Source: Methylocystis hirsuta
Lineage (GTDB): Bacteria > Pseudomonadota > Alphaproteobacteria > Rhizobiales > Beijerinckiaceae
Length of the DNA: 64,000 nt
Assembly (NCBI RefSeq): GCF_003722355.1
Contig: NZ_QWDD01000001.1
Coordinates: 1,116,001 to 1,180,000, forward strand
Direction of reading: 5' to 3'
In this document: positions 43,699-52,912 of the stretch, piece after piece
Layout of the letters: every line of letters begins with the position of its first letter
Position numbering within the stretch: position 1 is the first letter of the stretch
Position numbers and translations under genes: made by a program
Notes under the pieces: model-generated
Told to the model about the DNA's origin: nothing
The model's input: only the letters and a program-made list of their open reading frames with translations
The model's database searches: none

Positions 43699-44169
43699 TT
43701 ACGTTAAGCGCCCGACGTCGCGGTCAGACGCCGACGCCTCGGCGCCGATATCGTGGATGAAATCCAAAAGCCGGCAACGAAAGAAATCGCGCACGCGAGC
43801 GGCGGTCGCCGGATGCTGCTCCAAAATCAAATGAAACAATGGCCGCAAGATCTTAAGCGCCGTGGCCGGCTCCTGCGCGATCGCGGCGGCGGGGCGGGTC
43901 GAGGGCGCGAGGAGGGCGGTTTCGCCGATCAGCGTCCAGGGCCGGACGATCTTCGACCGAGGACGTCCGTCGTTTGCGGCGGTCAGCGCGATCGACCCCA
44001 AGGTGAGCACATAGCCGCCGTCCGACATTTCGCCGCGTCGAAACAGGACGTCGCCGGCGCGCAGCAGGCGCGTTTCCGTGGAAAGCGCGAGCATACGCAG
44101 GGCGTTGGGCTCGAAAATCGAAAAGAGGGGGATGCGCGCGAGATTGTCGATATCGTCGTCCAGCGTCAT
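43699..44169 (-). CDS. Cyclic-nucleotide-binding-like domain protein
   Basis: A 156-residue single-domain protein with the cNMP-binding beta roll: IPLFSIFEPNALRMLALSTETRLLRAGDVLFRRGEMSDGGYVLTLG, then WTLIGETALLAPSTRPAAAIA, which carries the phosphate-binding-cassette position (GETALLAPSTRP). There is no helix-turn-helix or catalytic domain. It may sense a nucleotide and act through a partner. It lies 72 bp from an OmpR-like regulator gene on the same strand. Confidence 0.78.
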   Translation of the reverse strand: MTLDDDIDNLARIPLFSIFEPNALRMLALSTETRLLRAGDVLFRRGEMSDGGYVLTLGSIALTAANDGRPRSKIVRPWTLIGETALLAPSTRPAAAIAQEPATALKILRPLFHLILEQHPATAARVRDFFRCRLLDFIHDIGAEASASDRDVGRLT

Positions 44170-44241
44170 GTCACTTTTGTTCGGCGTCCCCCACGCTATC
44201 TCTATATGCGCCGGCGGCGCGGCGTAAGCGTGGCGTAAGCG

Positions 44242-44874
44242 TTAAGACGCGGGGTCCTCTTCGCTGGCGGCGAGCCGGTAACCGTCGCCTTGCGTTTTGA
44301 TCCAGCGCGGCCGTTCGGGCGATGGCTCGAGCTTGCGTCTCAGACGGTGAATGTGCGTTTCGAGCGTACGGGTCGACATATTCGGACCGTAGCCCCACAC
44401 GTCGCGAAGCAGCGCCGCGCGCGACACCGTCGCGCCGTGTGCGCGCGCCAGCCTCGCGAGAATCGCCGTTTCTTTTTCGGTCAGCTTCAAGCGCGCGCCA
44501 GAAGGCGCCCGCAGTTCGCCGGCCTCGAAATGATAGGGGCCGACAGCCGCCCGAGCAGGCGTGGAATCGATCAGCGCGACCAATTCCGCAAAGCGGAAGG
44601 GACGCGTAACGACGGCGTCGACCCCTGGCGGCGGCGATTTCGGACCATCCGTAATGAGCACGACCCGGGTCCTGCAGCCGCGCGCGCGCGCATCGGCAAG
44701 CGCCTCGGGATCGCAATGGGATTCGTCCACGATCGCCGCATCGGGCCAATCTTCTCCCGGCGCGCCGAGCTGGTCGTCGCGCAGCGCATAGCGGCCCAGC
44801 GCGGCGAATTGCTCGACGAGCGTCGCCCGTAACTGTGGTTCGGCGGCGATGATCAGAGCGCGCAGAAAGAACAT
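44242..44874 (-). CDS. OmpR-type transcription factor with degenerate receiver
   Basis: A 210-residue protein. The C-terminal winged helix is typical of the OmpR/PhoB group: LKLTEKETAILARLARAHGATVSRAALLRDVWGY, then STRTLETHIHRLRRKLEP and IKTQGDGYRL. The N-terminal receiver starts LRALIIAAEPQLRATL, so the usual acidic pair is Ala-Ala. The switch Lys is Arg (VVTRPFRFAEL), although an Asp remains at AAIVDESH. It is likely phosphorylation-independent or controlled by interaction. No histidine kinase gene is adjacent. Confidence 0.82.
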   Translation of the reverse strand: MFFLRALIIAAEPQLRATLVEQFAALGRYALRDDQLGAPGEDWPDAAIVDESHCDPEALADARARGCRTRVVLITDGPKSPPPGVDAVVTRPFRFAELVALIDSTPARAAVGPYHFEAGELRAPSGARLKLTEKETAILARLARAHGATVSRAALLRDVWGYGPNMSTRTLETHIHRLRRKLEPSPERPRWIKTQGDGYRLAASEEDPAS

Positions 44875-44958
44875 CGGCCGGGGTCGCTCCTCGCTTCGAA
44901 GAGAATATTCCTGCTATGGGCGGTCAGACGCGCCGGCGAGCGGCGCATATAACGCATC

Positions 44959-45507
44959 ATGCATCCTGGATCGAACCGGAAGAAACCTGCCGGACTGGCC
45001 TTGCTGCGCGTCGCGCGGCGCATTGGCGGTCGCCCGCACGAGGGAAGGCTGATCGCCGGCTCGCTCGTTCTTCCTTGCGCGCTCGGCCGCAGCGGCGTTG
45101 TGCGCAACAAGCGCGAAGGCGACGGCGCGAGTCCGGCCGGCCGCTGGCCGCTCCTCTATTTTTACCTGCGCGCGCCCGCGCCCCTGCGCCTGCCATGGCG
45201 GCGAACGCGGCCGCACGACCTCTGGTGCGACGATCCGCGCTCCTTCCTCTATAATAAACCGCTGCAGGCGCCGTCGCGCCTCGGCCACGAAGAAATGTGG
45301 CGCAGGGACGCGCTCTATGACGCCGTCGGCGTCATGGGCTACAATGTTCATCCTCGGGTGCGCGGTCGCGGCAGCGCAATTTTCTTTCACATCGCCACGG
45401 ACGATCTTTCGCCCACAGCCGGCTGCGTCGCATTGCGCGCCCGCGACATGGCGCGGCTTCTGTCGCGGCTGGGACGCTCAGTCTCAGTGTCAGTGTCAGT
45501 TTCATGA
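44959..45507 (+). CDS. L,D-transpeptidase family protein
   Basis: A 182-residue protein of the YkuD-like L,D-transpeptidase group (COG3786 type), which cross-links peptidoglycan or attaches proteins to it. Seen are GRSGVVRNKREGDGASPAGRWPLLYFYLR, YDAVGVMGYN, and the catalytic motif FFHIATDDLSPTAGCVALRARDM (His ... Gly-Cys). No signal peptide is visible. The last seven or so residues (SVSVSVS) come from a tandem CTCAGT/GTCAGT hexamer repeat. Confidence 0.85.
   Translation: MHPGSNRKKPAGLALLRVARRIGGRPHEGRLIAGSLVLPCALGRSGVVRNKREGDGASPAGRWPLLYFYLRAPAPLRLPWRRTRPHDLWCDDPRSFLYNKPLQAPSRLGHEEMWRRDALYDAVGVMGYNVHPRVRGRGSAIFFHIATDDLSPTAGCVALRARDMARLLSRLGRSVSVSVSVS
45477..45504 (+). repeat. Hexamer tandem repeat at the 3' end of the L,D-transpeptidase gene
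   Basis: CTCAGT CTCAGT GTCAGT GTCAGT TTCA just before the stop codon TGA. Unit changes would lengthen the tail by Ser-Val pairs without changing frame. Confidence 0.6.
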
Positions 45508-45595
45508 GACGGCTCCTTTTGATCTTTGGTTGAGCTATGATGCAACCCTATGCGTTCGAGTTCTTCGATTCGCGGTTATAGAGGCCGTATGCTTC

Positions 45596-46312
45596 GTGGC
45601 TAATGCATCCACAGTCCATTTTGACTGGAAGAACCACCCCGTCGTAGTGGCCGCGCTGGCTGCTGCGGGGGCGTTTGCGTTCGCTATCACTTACATAGCT
45701 CCCGTTTACACTACGGAACTGCAGACAGACCTTCGCCTCCTGAAAAAGGAAGTCGAACGTTTGCAATCGGAATTGAATTTGCAAACCGATGCTGCCGCTG
45801 CGGCCAAAGAAAAAATCAAAGAGTTAACTTTGGCCAACGAGACTGCGCATAAAAGGCTCCAAAAGGCCGAATTGAGCGGTCTGTATTCTTCGGGTAGCGC
45901 TTATCCCGTGGGTTTAGAAAGAATTAAGATAGGCGACAATATCAACGACATATTTAAAGTATATCGGCCAGAGTCGATTAAAAAGGTAGATGAAGAAAGC
46001 TATGAAGTTTCTAATGAACACACTTTTTTTGATAAGGTAACCTATTACTACGATCCAAAATCTCCAAAAAGTAACATTGTACAAATTTCCCTGCACGCTT
46101 CCAGCGTACCATTTGGCGGTGATGATATTGTGTTAGAGAAGCTCTATGGAAGTATAGGAAGGCCGACATCGAATCCGGAGAAGGGCCGCTACTGCTGGAA
46201 TCTAAAACAAGGAGTGTCAGCTTACATTATATTTGGTGGCTCTTACCAGTTAATGGACTCGCAACATTATCCCAGGCTATGGCCTCAAAGTGGTTGTGTG
46301 GAAAAAAAATAG
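45596..46312 (+). CDS. AT-rich orphan gene: membrane-anchored coiled-coil protein
   Basis: A 238-residue protein from GTG 45596, the best in-frame start I can find; the longer frame to 45098 is a shadow of the L,D-transpeptidase gene. A transmembrane helix (VVVAALAAAGAFAFAITYI) is followed by a coiled coil (DLRLLKKEVERLQSELNLQ ... KEKIKELTLANETAHKRLQ) and a C-terminal globular domain with IKIGDNINDIFKVY and YYDPKSPKSNIVQISL. Base composition is far more AT-rich than its neighbours, with codons such as ATA and AAA frequent. This suggests horizontal transfer. Family unknown. Confidence 0.68.
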   Translation: MANASTVHFDWKNHPVVVAALAAAGAFAFAITYIAPVYTTELQTDLRLLKKEVERLQSELNLQTDAAAAAKEKIKELTLANETAHKRLQKAELSGLYSSGSAYPVGLERIKIGDNINDIFKVYRPESIKKVDEESYEVSNEHTFFDKVTYYYDPKSPKSNIVQISLHASSVPFGGDDIVLEKLYGSIGRPTSNPEKGRYCWNLKQGVSAYIIFGGSYQLMDSQHYPRLWPQSGCVEKK

Positions 46313-46338
46313 AAATCAATGCCTGCCGTCGTATGCGT

Positions 46339-47010
46339 TTACGCAGGGTAATCCCGCTCCCCCATGATCGCCGAGCCGACCCGTACATAAGTCGCCCCTA
46401 ACTGGATCGCGAGTTCGAAATCCGAACTCATGCCCATGGACAGTTCCTTGATCCCGTTGCGCGCGGCGATGTCGGCGATCAGCGCGAAATGCGGAGACGC
46501 CTGTTCGCCCACGGGCGGCACGCACATCAGCCCTTCGATTTTCAATCCATAAGCGTCGCGACAGGCGGCCAAAAAGCTGTCGGCGCTTTCGGGAAGGACG
46601 CCGGCCTTTTGCGGCTCGGCGCCGGTGTTGACCTGCACGAAAAGCCGCGGGCGCTTGCCGGTCCTGGCGATTTCCTCGGACAGCGCCTTCGCGATCTTTT
46701 CGCGGTCGACGCTCTCTATGACGTCGAAGAGCTCGACCGCCTCGCGCGTCTTATTCGACTGCAGCGGGCCGATGAGATGCAATTCGATGTCCGGATATTT
46801 TTCGCGCAGCGGCGGCCACTTGGACAAAGCCTCCTGCACGCGGTTTTCCCCGAAGACGCGATGGCCCGCTTCCAGCAGCGGAACCACGTCCTCGGCCGGA
46901 AAGGTCTTGGTGACGCAGACGAGGCGAACGGAGCCAGGATCGCGGCCACAGTCCACTGCAGCGCGGCAAATCGCTTCGCGTGTCGATTCGAGGCGATCGG
47001 CGGCTCCCAT
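46339..47010 (-). CDS. YggS-type pyridoxal-phosphate homeostasis protein
   Basis: A 223-residue single-domain PLP-binding TIM-barrel protein that buffers free PLP and affects amino-acid balance. Typical blocks are RLVCVTKTFPAEDVVPLLEAGHRVFGENRVQEAL (PLP-Lys in VTKT), LHLIGPLQSNK, VIESVDREKIA, LFVQVNTGAEPQKAGV, KIEGLMCVPP and LSMGMSSDFELAIQLGATYVRVGSAIMGER. Confidence 0.94.
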   Translation of the reverse strand: MGAADRLESTREAICRAAVDCGRDPGSVRLVCVTKTFPAEDVVPLLEAGHRVFGENRVQEALSKWPPLREKYPDIELHLIGPLQSNKTREAVELFDVIESVDREKIAKALSEEIARTGKRPRLFVQVNTGAEPQKAGVLPESADSFLAACRDAYGLKIEGLMCVPPVGEQASPHFALIADIAARNGIKELSMGMSSDFELAIQLGATYVRVGSAIMGERDYPA

Positions 47011-47073
47011 GGCGCGAAAATCGCGATTTCGGCGGCCGGGTCAAGCGCCGAATCTTTTACGCCTTCGCAGCGC

Positions 47074-47098
47074 GGAACTTCGCGCAGTCCGGCGCGTT
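47074..47098 (+). promoter_or_regulatory. EcfG-type general stress promoter upstream of hdeD
   Basis: GGAAC (47074-47078), exactly 16 bp, then CGTT (47095-47098). This is the consensus recognised by EcfG sigma factors of alphaproteobacteria. Transcription start is predicted near 47105, giving about 105 nt of leader to the ATG at 47209. Confidence 0.6.
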
Positions 47099-47208
47099 AA
47101 GCTTCCGGCGGGCGAGGGGCCGGGCGAGGGGCGGTATCGTCGCAACGTTCATCATTGAGAAACGCGTCCCGCCTACCGATGATTGTTCCTACCGAATTGG
47201 AGGCCGAT

Positions 47209-47772
47209 ATGGTCAATGACAGCCTGATTTACGACGTGCGCGCGATGCATTTGCATCATCTGCGCCGCAAATGGGGATGGATCGTCGCGCTCGGCGCGCT
47301 CATGCTCGCCGGCGGACTGTTTGCGCTCTACGACGTGACGACCGCCACGCTCGTGACGGTGTTCTATGTCGGCGCGGCGATGCTCGTCGCCGGCGCGATG
47401 GAGATCATTACCGCCGTTCAGATCCGGCCCTGGACCAGGGCGCTGCTGTGGGGCGTGATCGGGCTGATCACGATCGTCGCTGGCTTTCTGGTCTTCCGCG
47501 ATCCTTTGCTCGCGGCGGTGTCGCTGACGGCGATCATTGGCGTCGCGCTGATCGTCGCCGGGCTGTTCAAGCTGGTCCTCGCCTGGCACATCCGCGACGT
47601 CGGCCCCTGGGGCCTCGTGGCGTTCTCGGGCGTGATCAGCATCGTGCTGGGCGGAATGATCCTGGCCCAGTGGCCGATGTCCGGCCTCTACATCCTTGGC
47701 CTCTTCCTCGCGATCAATCTGATCTTCGAGGGCGTCAGCTGGATCACCGTCGGGCTTTCGGCGAAGGCCTGA
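47209..47772 (+). CDS. hdeD: HdeD family membrane protein (DUF308)
   Basis: A 187-residue protein with six hydrophobic helices arranged as pairs, typical of HdeD: WIVALGALMLAGGLFALYD, TLVTVFYVGAAMLVAGAMEII, ALLWGVIGLITIVAGFLVF, AAVSLTAIIGVALIVAGLFKL, GPWGLVAFSGVISIVLGGMIL and YILGLFLAINLIFEGVSWI. Known members are linked to acid resistance in dense cultures. The start at 47209 has GGAGG seven bases upstream; earlier ATGs at 47155 and 47179 lack one. An EcfG-like promoter upstream suggests stress control. Confidence 0.85.
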   Translation: MVNDSLIYDVRAMHLHHLRRKWGWIVALGALMLAGGLFALYDVTTATLVTVFYVGAAMLVAGAMEIITAVQIRPWTRALLWGVIGLITIVAGFLVFRDPLLAAVSLTAIIGVALIVAGLFKLVLAWHIRDVGPWGLVAFSGVISIVLGGMILAQWPMSGLYILGLFLAINLIFEGVSWITVGLSAKA

Positions 47773-47788
47773 GTTCATGGGGAACTGT

Positions 47789-47820
47789 CGGGGGCCGTGC
47801 TTACGGCCCCCGAGCTTTTT
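47789..47820 (+). terminator. Rho-independent terminator of hdeD
   Basis: CGGGGGCCGT GCTT ACGGCCCCCG (47789-47812) is a 10-bp stem with a tetraloop, followed by AGCTTTTT. It lies 17 bp past the stop codon. Confidence 0.8.
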
Positions 47821-47917
47821 CGCGGCTCTGCGAATGGCTCCTGCCTTTGACATCGCCCGGACCGCCCGGCATTAGAGGCGCAATCCCGCAAGCCTTTTGA
47901 CCGGACGCGCCAGCAAG

Positions 47918-50554
47918 ATGAGACCCGAACGCTATAATTTCGCCGAGGCGGAGCCGCGCTGGCAAAAGATTTGGGAAGAAAAACAGTCTTTTAAGGCAGG
48001 CGATAGCACCGGCGCGCCCAAATATTACGTGCTCGAGATGTTTCCCTATCCCTCGGGCCGGCTGCACATGGGCCATGTGCGCAATTACTCGATGGGCGAC
48101 GTCATCGCCCGTTTCATGCGCGCCAAGGGCTTTGACGTCTTGCATCCGATGGGGTGGGACGCCTTCGGCCTTCCCGCCGAAAACGCCGCGGCGCAGACCG
48201 GCGCGCATCCCGCGCAATGGACCTACGCCAATATCGCGGCGATGCGGGCGCAGCTTAAAACTTTGGGGCTGTCGCTCGACTGGTCGCGCGAGATCGCGAC
48301 CTGCGATCCCGAATATTACGGGCGCCAGCAGAAGCTTTTCCTCGATTTCCTGAAAGCCGGCATCGTCGACCGCAAGAAGTCGAAGGTGAATTGGGACCCC
48401 GTCGACATGACGGTGCTCGCTAACGAGCAAGTCATCGACGGACGCGGCTGGCGCTCGGGCGCGCTCGTCGAGCAGCGCGAGCTGACGCAATGGTTCTTCA
48501 AGATTACTGACTATTCCGAAGAGCTGCTCGCCGCGCTCGACGATCTCGAGCGCTGGCCCGACAAGGTGCGCCTGATGCAGCGCAATTGGATCGGGCGCTC
48601 GGAAGGCATGCTCGTGCGCTTCACGCTCGCGCAGCCGCTCGGAGACACGCGAGAGATCGAAGTCTTCACCACCCGCGCCGACACGCTGTTTGGCGCGAAA
48701 TTCGTCGCGCTCGCCGCCGACCATCCGCTGGCGAAGGCCGCCGCCGAGAAGGACCCGGCGCTCGCCGCCTTCGCCGACGAGTGCCGGCGCGGCGCGACGT
48801 CCGCGGAAGCGATCGAGACCGCGGAGAAGATGGGCTACGACACGGGTCTGCGCGTCGTTCACCCGTTCGATCCGAATTGGACGCTGCCGGTCTATGTCGC
48901 GAATTTCATCCTGATGGACTACGGCACGGGCGCGATCTTCGGCTGTCCGGCGCATGACCAGCGCGACCTCGATTTCGCGACGAAATATCGGCTCGGCTTC
49001 AAGGTCGTCGTCTGCCCGGAAAGTCTCGATCCGCAGCAGCTCGAAAAGCAGATCGCGACAAGCGGCGAAGCCTTCGAGGCCGAGGGCAAACTCGTCAATT
49101 CGGATTTCCTCGACGGCATGACCGTGCCGCAGGCGAAGGACGACGTCGCCAACCGTCTGACGACGACGGCGCTTTTCGGCCATCCCCAGGGCGAGCGGAA
49201 GGTGAATTACAAGCTGCGCGACTGGGGGATTTCGCGCCAGCGTTATTGGGGCTGCCCGATCCCCATTATCCATTGCGAGGCCTGTGGCCCGGTTCCGGTT
49301 CCCGAGGCCGATCTGCCGGTGCGGTTGCCCGAAGACGTCTCCTTCGATCAGCCCGGCAATCCGCTCGATCGTCACTCAAGCTGGAAAAATGTCCCCTGTC
49401 CCTGTTGCGGCGCGCCGGCGCGGCGCGAGACCGACACGATGGACACGTTCGTCGACTCGTCCTGGTATTACGCGCGCTTCGCTGATCCGCATAATGAGAC
49501 GGCCCCGGCGAGCGCCGAGGCGCTCGCGCGCTGGCTGCCGGTCGATCAATATATCGGCGGCATCGAGCACGCGATTTTGCATCTTCTCTATTCGCGTTTC
49601 TTCGCGCGCGCCATGCGCGACAGCGGCCATGCCGCAGTCGCCGAGCCCTTCGCCGGACTCTTCACCCAGGGCATGGTCGTGCATGAGACCTATCGCGCGC
49701 CGGACGGCCAGTGGGTCGCGCCTTACGACGTCCGCATCGAAGCCAGGGACGGCGGTCGCCGCGCCTTTCTCGTCGACGGCGACGTGGAGATCGACATAGG
49801 CCCGATCGAAAAAATGTCGAAGTCGAAGAAGAATACCGTCGATCCAGACGACATCGTCGCGAGCTATGGCGCCGATACGGCGCGACTCTTCGTCCTGTCC
49901 GACAGCCCGCCCGATCGCGACGTCATCTGGTCGGACGAGGGCGCGCAGGGCGCATGGCGTTTCGTCCAGCGCCTATGGAGGCTAACCGGCGAATTGGGAC
50001 GGGTGGCGGCCCCCGTCGGGGCTGAGCCGCCGCCGGCGTTTCACGATCTTGCGCTCGCCGTGCGCAAGGCGACGCACCGTTCGATCGCCCAGGCGAGCGA
50101 AAATATCGAGCGGCTGCGCTTCAACAGCGCCATCGCCCGCATCCGAGAATTCGCCAATGAGCTGACGAGCGCGCTCGACGCGGTGACCGAAACGCCGGTT
50201 CCGGCCGATCTCGCCTTCGCCTTCCGAGAGGCGGCGGACGCCCTCATTCGGCTTGTCGCGCCGATGACGCCCCATGTCGCCGAGGAGTGCTGGGCCGATT
50301 TGGGCCACAAAGGTCTGGTTGCTGAAGCGCCTTGGCCGGCGGCGGATCCTACCCTGTTGGCCCAGGAGATGATAAGCCTGCCGGTGCAGGTCAACGGCAA
50401 AAAGCGCGCCGAAATTCTTGTCGCCCATGACGCCGACGAAGAAACGATTCGCAAAGAGGCTTTGGCGCAAGATGGCGTTCAGCGCGCCATGGAAGGCAAG
50501 CCGCTGAGGAAGTTCATTCTCGTTCCGAAAAGGATCGTCAATGTGGTCGTCTAG
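47918..50554 (+). CDS. leuS: Leucine--tRNA ligase
   Basis: Charges tRNA-Leu. The 878-residue class Ia synthetase has HIGH as [17 protein letters not shown], the editing domain with [13 protein letters not shown] and threonine-rich segments, and the zinc-like knuckle CEACGPVP ... [10 protein letters not shown] (CxxC pairs). KMSKS reads [16 protein letters not shown], and the C-terminal anticodon-binding bundle ends with KRIVNVVV. Start ATG 47918 is used; a TTG at 47897 is in frame. It is first in the leuS-lptE-holA operon. Confidence 0.97.
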   Translation: MRPERYNFAEAEPRWQKIWEEKQSFKAGDSTGAPKYYVLEMFPYPSGRLHMGHVRNYSMGDVIARFMRAKGFDVLHPMGWDAFGLPAENAAAQTGAHPAQWTYANIAAMRAQLKTLGLSLDWSREIATCDPEYYGRQQKLFLDFLKAGIVDRKKSKVNWDPVDMTVLANEQVIDGRGWRSGALVEQRELTQWFFKITDYSEELLAALDDLERWPDKVRLMQRNWIGRSEGMLVRFTLAQPLGDTREIEVFTTRADTLFGAKFVALAADHPLAKAAAEKDPALAAFADECRRGATSAEAIETAEKMGYDTGLRVVHPFDPNWTLPVYVANFILMDYGTGAIFGCPAHDQRDLDFATKYRLGFKVVVCPESLDPQQLEKQIATSGEAFEAEGKLVNSDFLDGMTVPQAKDDVANRLTTTALFGHPQGERKVNYKLRDWGISRQRYWGCPIPIIHCEACGPVPVPEADLPVRLPEDVSFDQPGNPLDRHSSWKNVPCPCCGAPARRETDTMDTFVDSSWYYARFADPHNETAPASAEALARWLPVDQYIGGIEHAILHLLYSRFFARAMRDSGHAAVAEPFAGLFTQGMVVHETYRAPDGQWVAPYDVRIEARDGGRRAFLVDGDVEIDIGPIEKMSKSKKNTVDPDDIVASYGADTARLFVLSDSPPDRDVIWSDEGAQGAWRFVQRLWRLTGELGRVAAPVGAEPPPAFHDLALAVRKATHRSIAQASENIERLRFNSAIARIREFANELTSALDAVTETPVPADLAFAFREAADALIRLVAPMTPHVAEECWADLGHKGLVAEAPWPAADPTLLAQEMISLPVQVNGKKRAEILVAHDADEETIRKEALAQDGVQRAMEGKPLRKFILVPKRIVNVVV

Positions 50555-51200
50555 CAAATCGGCAGTCGGCAGGTCGGCAGTCGGCAAGTCGGCGGTGGGC
50601 AAGTCGGCAGTCGGCGTTCGTCCTACTGCCGATTGCCGACTGCCGACTGCCCCATTCCGGCGTTTGACGGTTCTATGCGTTGCGCTGCTCGTCCTGCCGC
50701 TCGCCGGCTGCCTCCAGCCGCTTTATGCGCCGGCAGGATTTGGGCTCGACTCCGCGCCGCTCGCCGCCGAGCTGCAGTCGATCGCGGTTGACGAAATTCC
50801 GCAGCAGCTCGGTCACTATGTCCGAAATGAGCTGATCTTCGGCCTGAACGGCACCGGCTCGCAGCCGCCGCCGCGCTACCGTCTGATGGTTGTGCTCCGC
50901 GAGCGCGTGCAGACGCCGATCCTCGACACCGTGACCGGCCGCGCCACGTCGGCGACGGTGATCGTCGACGCCGAATATCGGCTCGTCACCATCCCTGATG
51001 AGGCGGAGGTCACGAAAGGCGTCGCTTTCAACATTGCGAGCTACGATCGTTTCTCGAACCGTTTCTCCAATGTGCGCGCCGCGCGCGATGCAGAGATCCG
51101 CAACGCGCGGGTCATCGCCGATTCGATCCGCACCAGAATCGCCACCGTGCTCGCCACGCGTCTGTCGCCTGTCCCGGCTCCCGCCGTCGTTCGCTATTGA
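50541..51200 (+). CDS. lptE: LPS-assembly lipoprotein LptE with repeat-derived N-terminus
   Basis: Plugs the LptD pore that inserts lipopolysaccharide in the outer membrane. The lipobox is VLPLAGC, with the lipidated Cys at residue 57, then LQPLYAP, the usual LptE start, and [10 protein letters not shown]. The ATG overlaps the end of leuS by 14 bp and follows AAAGGA, so this start is supported. Residues 6-37 are encoded by a GTCGGCA tandem repeat and its inverted partner ([15 protein letters not shown] ...). The result is a signal peptide with a 40-residue n-region, about 30 longer than usual. Confidence 0.88.
   Translation: MWSSSKSAVGRSAVGKSAVGKSAVGVRPTADCRLPTAPFRRLTVLCVALLVLPLAGCLQPLYAPAGFGLDSAPLAAELQSIAVDEIPQQLGHYVRNELIFGLNGTGSQPPPRYRLMVVLRERVQTPILDTVTGRATSATVIVDAEYRLVTIPDEAEVTKGVAFNIASYDRFSNRFSNVRAARDAEIRNARVIADSIRTRIATVLATRLSPVPAPAVVRY
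50557..50652. repeat. GTCGGCA tandem and inverted repeat inside lptE
   Basis: AATCGGCAGTCGGCAGGTCG and further GTCGGCA-type units are followed by the inverted block CTGCCGATTGCCGACTGCCG. The two halves can form a long hairpin. The same repeat occurs at 55186-55251. Here its length keeps the lptE frame open. Confidence 0.7.
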
Positions 51201-51225
51201 CGGCGGAGGCGGACGATAGCGCCTC

Positions 51226-52251
51226 ATGACGGCGGTCAAGAGTCGCGACGCCGAACGCTTCATCGCCGCGCCGCCCGAGGGCGTTTTTCTTTTCCTGGTC
51301 TTCGGCGCCGACGCGGGCATGGTGCGCGAGCGCGCGCTCGCGCTCGTCGAAAAACGCGTCGACGATCGCCGCGATCCCTTCCAATTCGTCGAGATGAGCG
51401 GCGATGCGGTCGCCTCCGACCCGCTGGCGCTGCTCGACGAGGCCAACACCACGCCGCTCTTTGGCGGACGGCGCGCCATCCTCGTCGAGACCGGCGCCAA
51501 ATCCGTTATCCCGGCGATCACCTCGCTCATCACAGCCCCGCCGGCGCATTGCACGGTCGTGCTCACAGCGGGCGCGCTGAGGCGCGACTCGCCGCTGCGC
51601 AAGCTTGTCGAGGGCGCCAAGCAGGGCGCGGCGATCGAGTGCCAGCCCGACGCGGAAGCGGATTTGCAGGCGCTGATCGAGCGCAGCCTGCGCGACGCCG
51701 GACTTGTCGCGAGTCCCGAAGCGCGCAGCCTGCTCCTCGGCGCGCTCGGGGAAGACCGGCTGATGAGTCGCGCCGAGCTTGGAAAGCTCGCGCTCTATAT
51801 GCATGGCCGCGAACATGTCGAGGCCAAGGACGTCGAAGCGATCGTCGCGCACGCCTCGAACATTGCGTCGGACCGCATGGTGACGGCGGCTTTCGCGGGC
51901 GCCGCCGACATCGGCGCGGCGCTCGACGCCTATTTCGCGCAGGACGGCGACGCGCAGCAGCTTGTCATCGGGGCGCTGCGCTACGCCGTGGCGCTGCACC
52001 GCGCCCGTCTCGCCATGGAGCGCGAAGGCGGGCGACCCGACGCCGGCGTCTCGGCGCTGATGCGCGCCGGCTTCGGTTTCATGCACCGCGCGCTGATGGA
52101 CGAGCAGCTCAAGAGCTGGTCATCCGCGCGTCTTAGCGCGCTGATCGAGCCGCTGCGCGCCGCACAGATGCGGGCGCGCGCCAACGCCGGCGTGGCGCAA
52201 ATGGAGGCCGAACGCGCGCTGTGGAACGTCGCGCGCGCGGCGCGGCGATAA
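51226..52251 (+). CDS. holA: DNA polymerase III subunit delta
   Basis: Clamp-loader subunit that opens the beta ring. The 341-residue protein has the delta fold: FLFLVFGADAGMVRERALALV, LLDEANTTPLFGGRRAILVE, ELGKLALYMHGREHVEAKDVEAIVAHA and the C-terminal QQLVIGALRYAVALHRARLAME. Third gene after leuS and lptE, the common alphaproteobacterial order, 26 bp after lptE. Confidence 0.9.
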   Translation: MTAVKSRDAERFIAAPPEGVFLFLVFGADAGMVRERALALVEKRVDDRRDPFQFVEMSGDAVASDPLALLDEANTTPLFGGRRAILVETGAKSVIPAITSLITAPPAHCTVVLTAGALRRDSPLRKLVEGAKQGAAIECQPDAEADLQALIERSLRDAGLVASPEARSLLLGALGEDRLMSRAELGKLALYMHGREHVEAKDVEAIVAHASNIASDRMVTAAFAGAADIGAALDAYFAQDGDAQQLVIGALRYAVALHRARLAMEREGGRPDAGVSALMRAGFGFMHRALMDEQLKSWSSARLSALIEPLRAAQMRARANAGVAQMEAERALWNVARAARR

Positions 52252-52258
52252 GAGGGCG

Positions 52259-52912
52259 TCAGTCCCGATCCGGCGCGCCGAGAGGGAAATAAGCGCGATA
52301 AGGTCTTGCTTCGTCGACGGCTCTCGCGAAGGAAGGGCGTGCAAGCAGCCGCCGGCGATAGGCCTTTACATTGACGAGCGCGTTGTCGATGGGGTGCGTC
52401 CAGTCGGCGTAAAAAAGCGCTGGCGCCGCCGCGCAATCGGCAAGCGAGAAATCCTCTCCCGCCGCCCATTCCCGATCCTTCATCTTTTCGTTCAGCCAGC
52501 CGTATGCCGTGTCCAGCGCCCGACGCGCTTCAGCGACTCCAAATGAATCGCGGTCTCCGTCCTTGCGCAGACGATCAAACACGATTTTTTGCATCGGGGT
52601 CATGATGTAATTGTCGAAGAACCGATCCATGAAGCGGACATCGATCGCCGCATGCCCATCGTGCGGCACGAGCCTCTTTCGGCCGGGATGGCGTAGGTCC
52701 AGATATTCGACGATGACGCTGGCCTCCATCACCCTGCTGTCATCGTCGAGCAGAAGCGGAAAGCGCTTGATCGGCCAGAGCGCGATCCATTCCGCTTCCG
52801 CTTGTTTGTCTTCGAGCGACCGAAACTGAAAGGTCCTGTCGTTCTCATAAAGCGCAATCAGCGCCTTTTGCGTGTAGGACGAAAACGGATGGCCATAGAG
52901 CGTGAGCGTCAT
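52259..52912 (-). CDS. Glutathione S-transferase family protein
   Basis: A 217-residue GST. The thioredoxin-like N-domain has LYGHPFSSYTQKALIALYEN with a Ser-Ser-Tyr active-site region, then IKRFPLLLDDDSRVMEASVIVEYLD (cis-Pro and Glu-Ser glutathione contacts). The all-helical C-domain ends FSLADCAAAPALFYADWTHP. The start overlaps the DUF1428 stop by 4 bp (ATGA). The longer frame is rejected. The likely role is detoxification; the electrophile is unknown. Confidence 0.88.
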   Translation of the reverse strand: MTLTLYGHPFSSYTQKALIALYENDRTFQFRSLEDKQAEAEWIALWPIKRFPLLLDDDSRVMEASVIVEYLDLRHPGRKRLVPHDGHAAIDVRFMDRFFDNYIMTPMQKIVFDRLRKDGDRDSFGVAEARRALDTAYGWLNEKMKDREWAAGEDFSLADCAAAPALFYADWTHPIDNALVNVKAYRRRLLARPSFARAVDEARPYRAYFPLGAPDRD

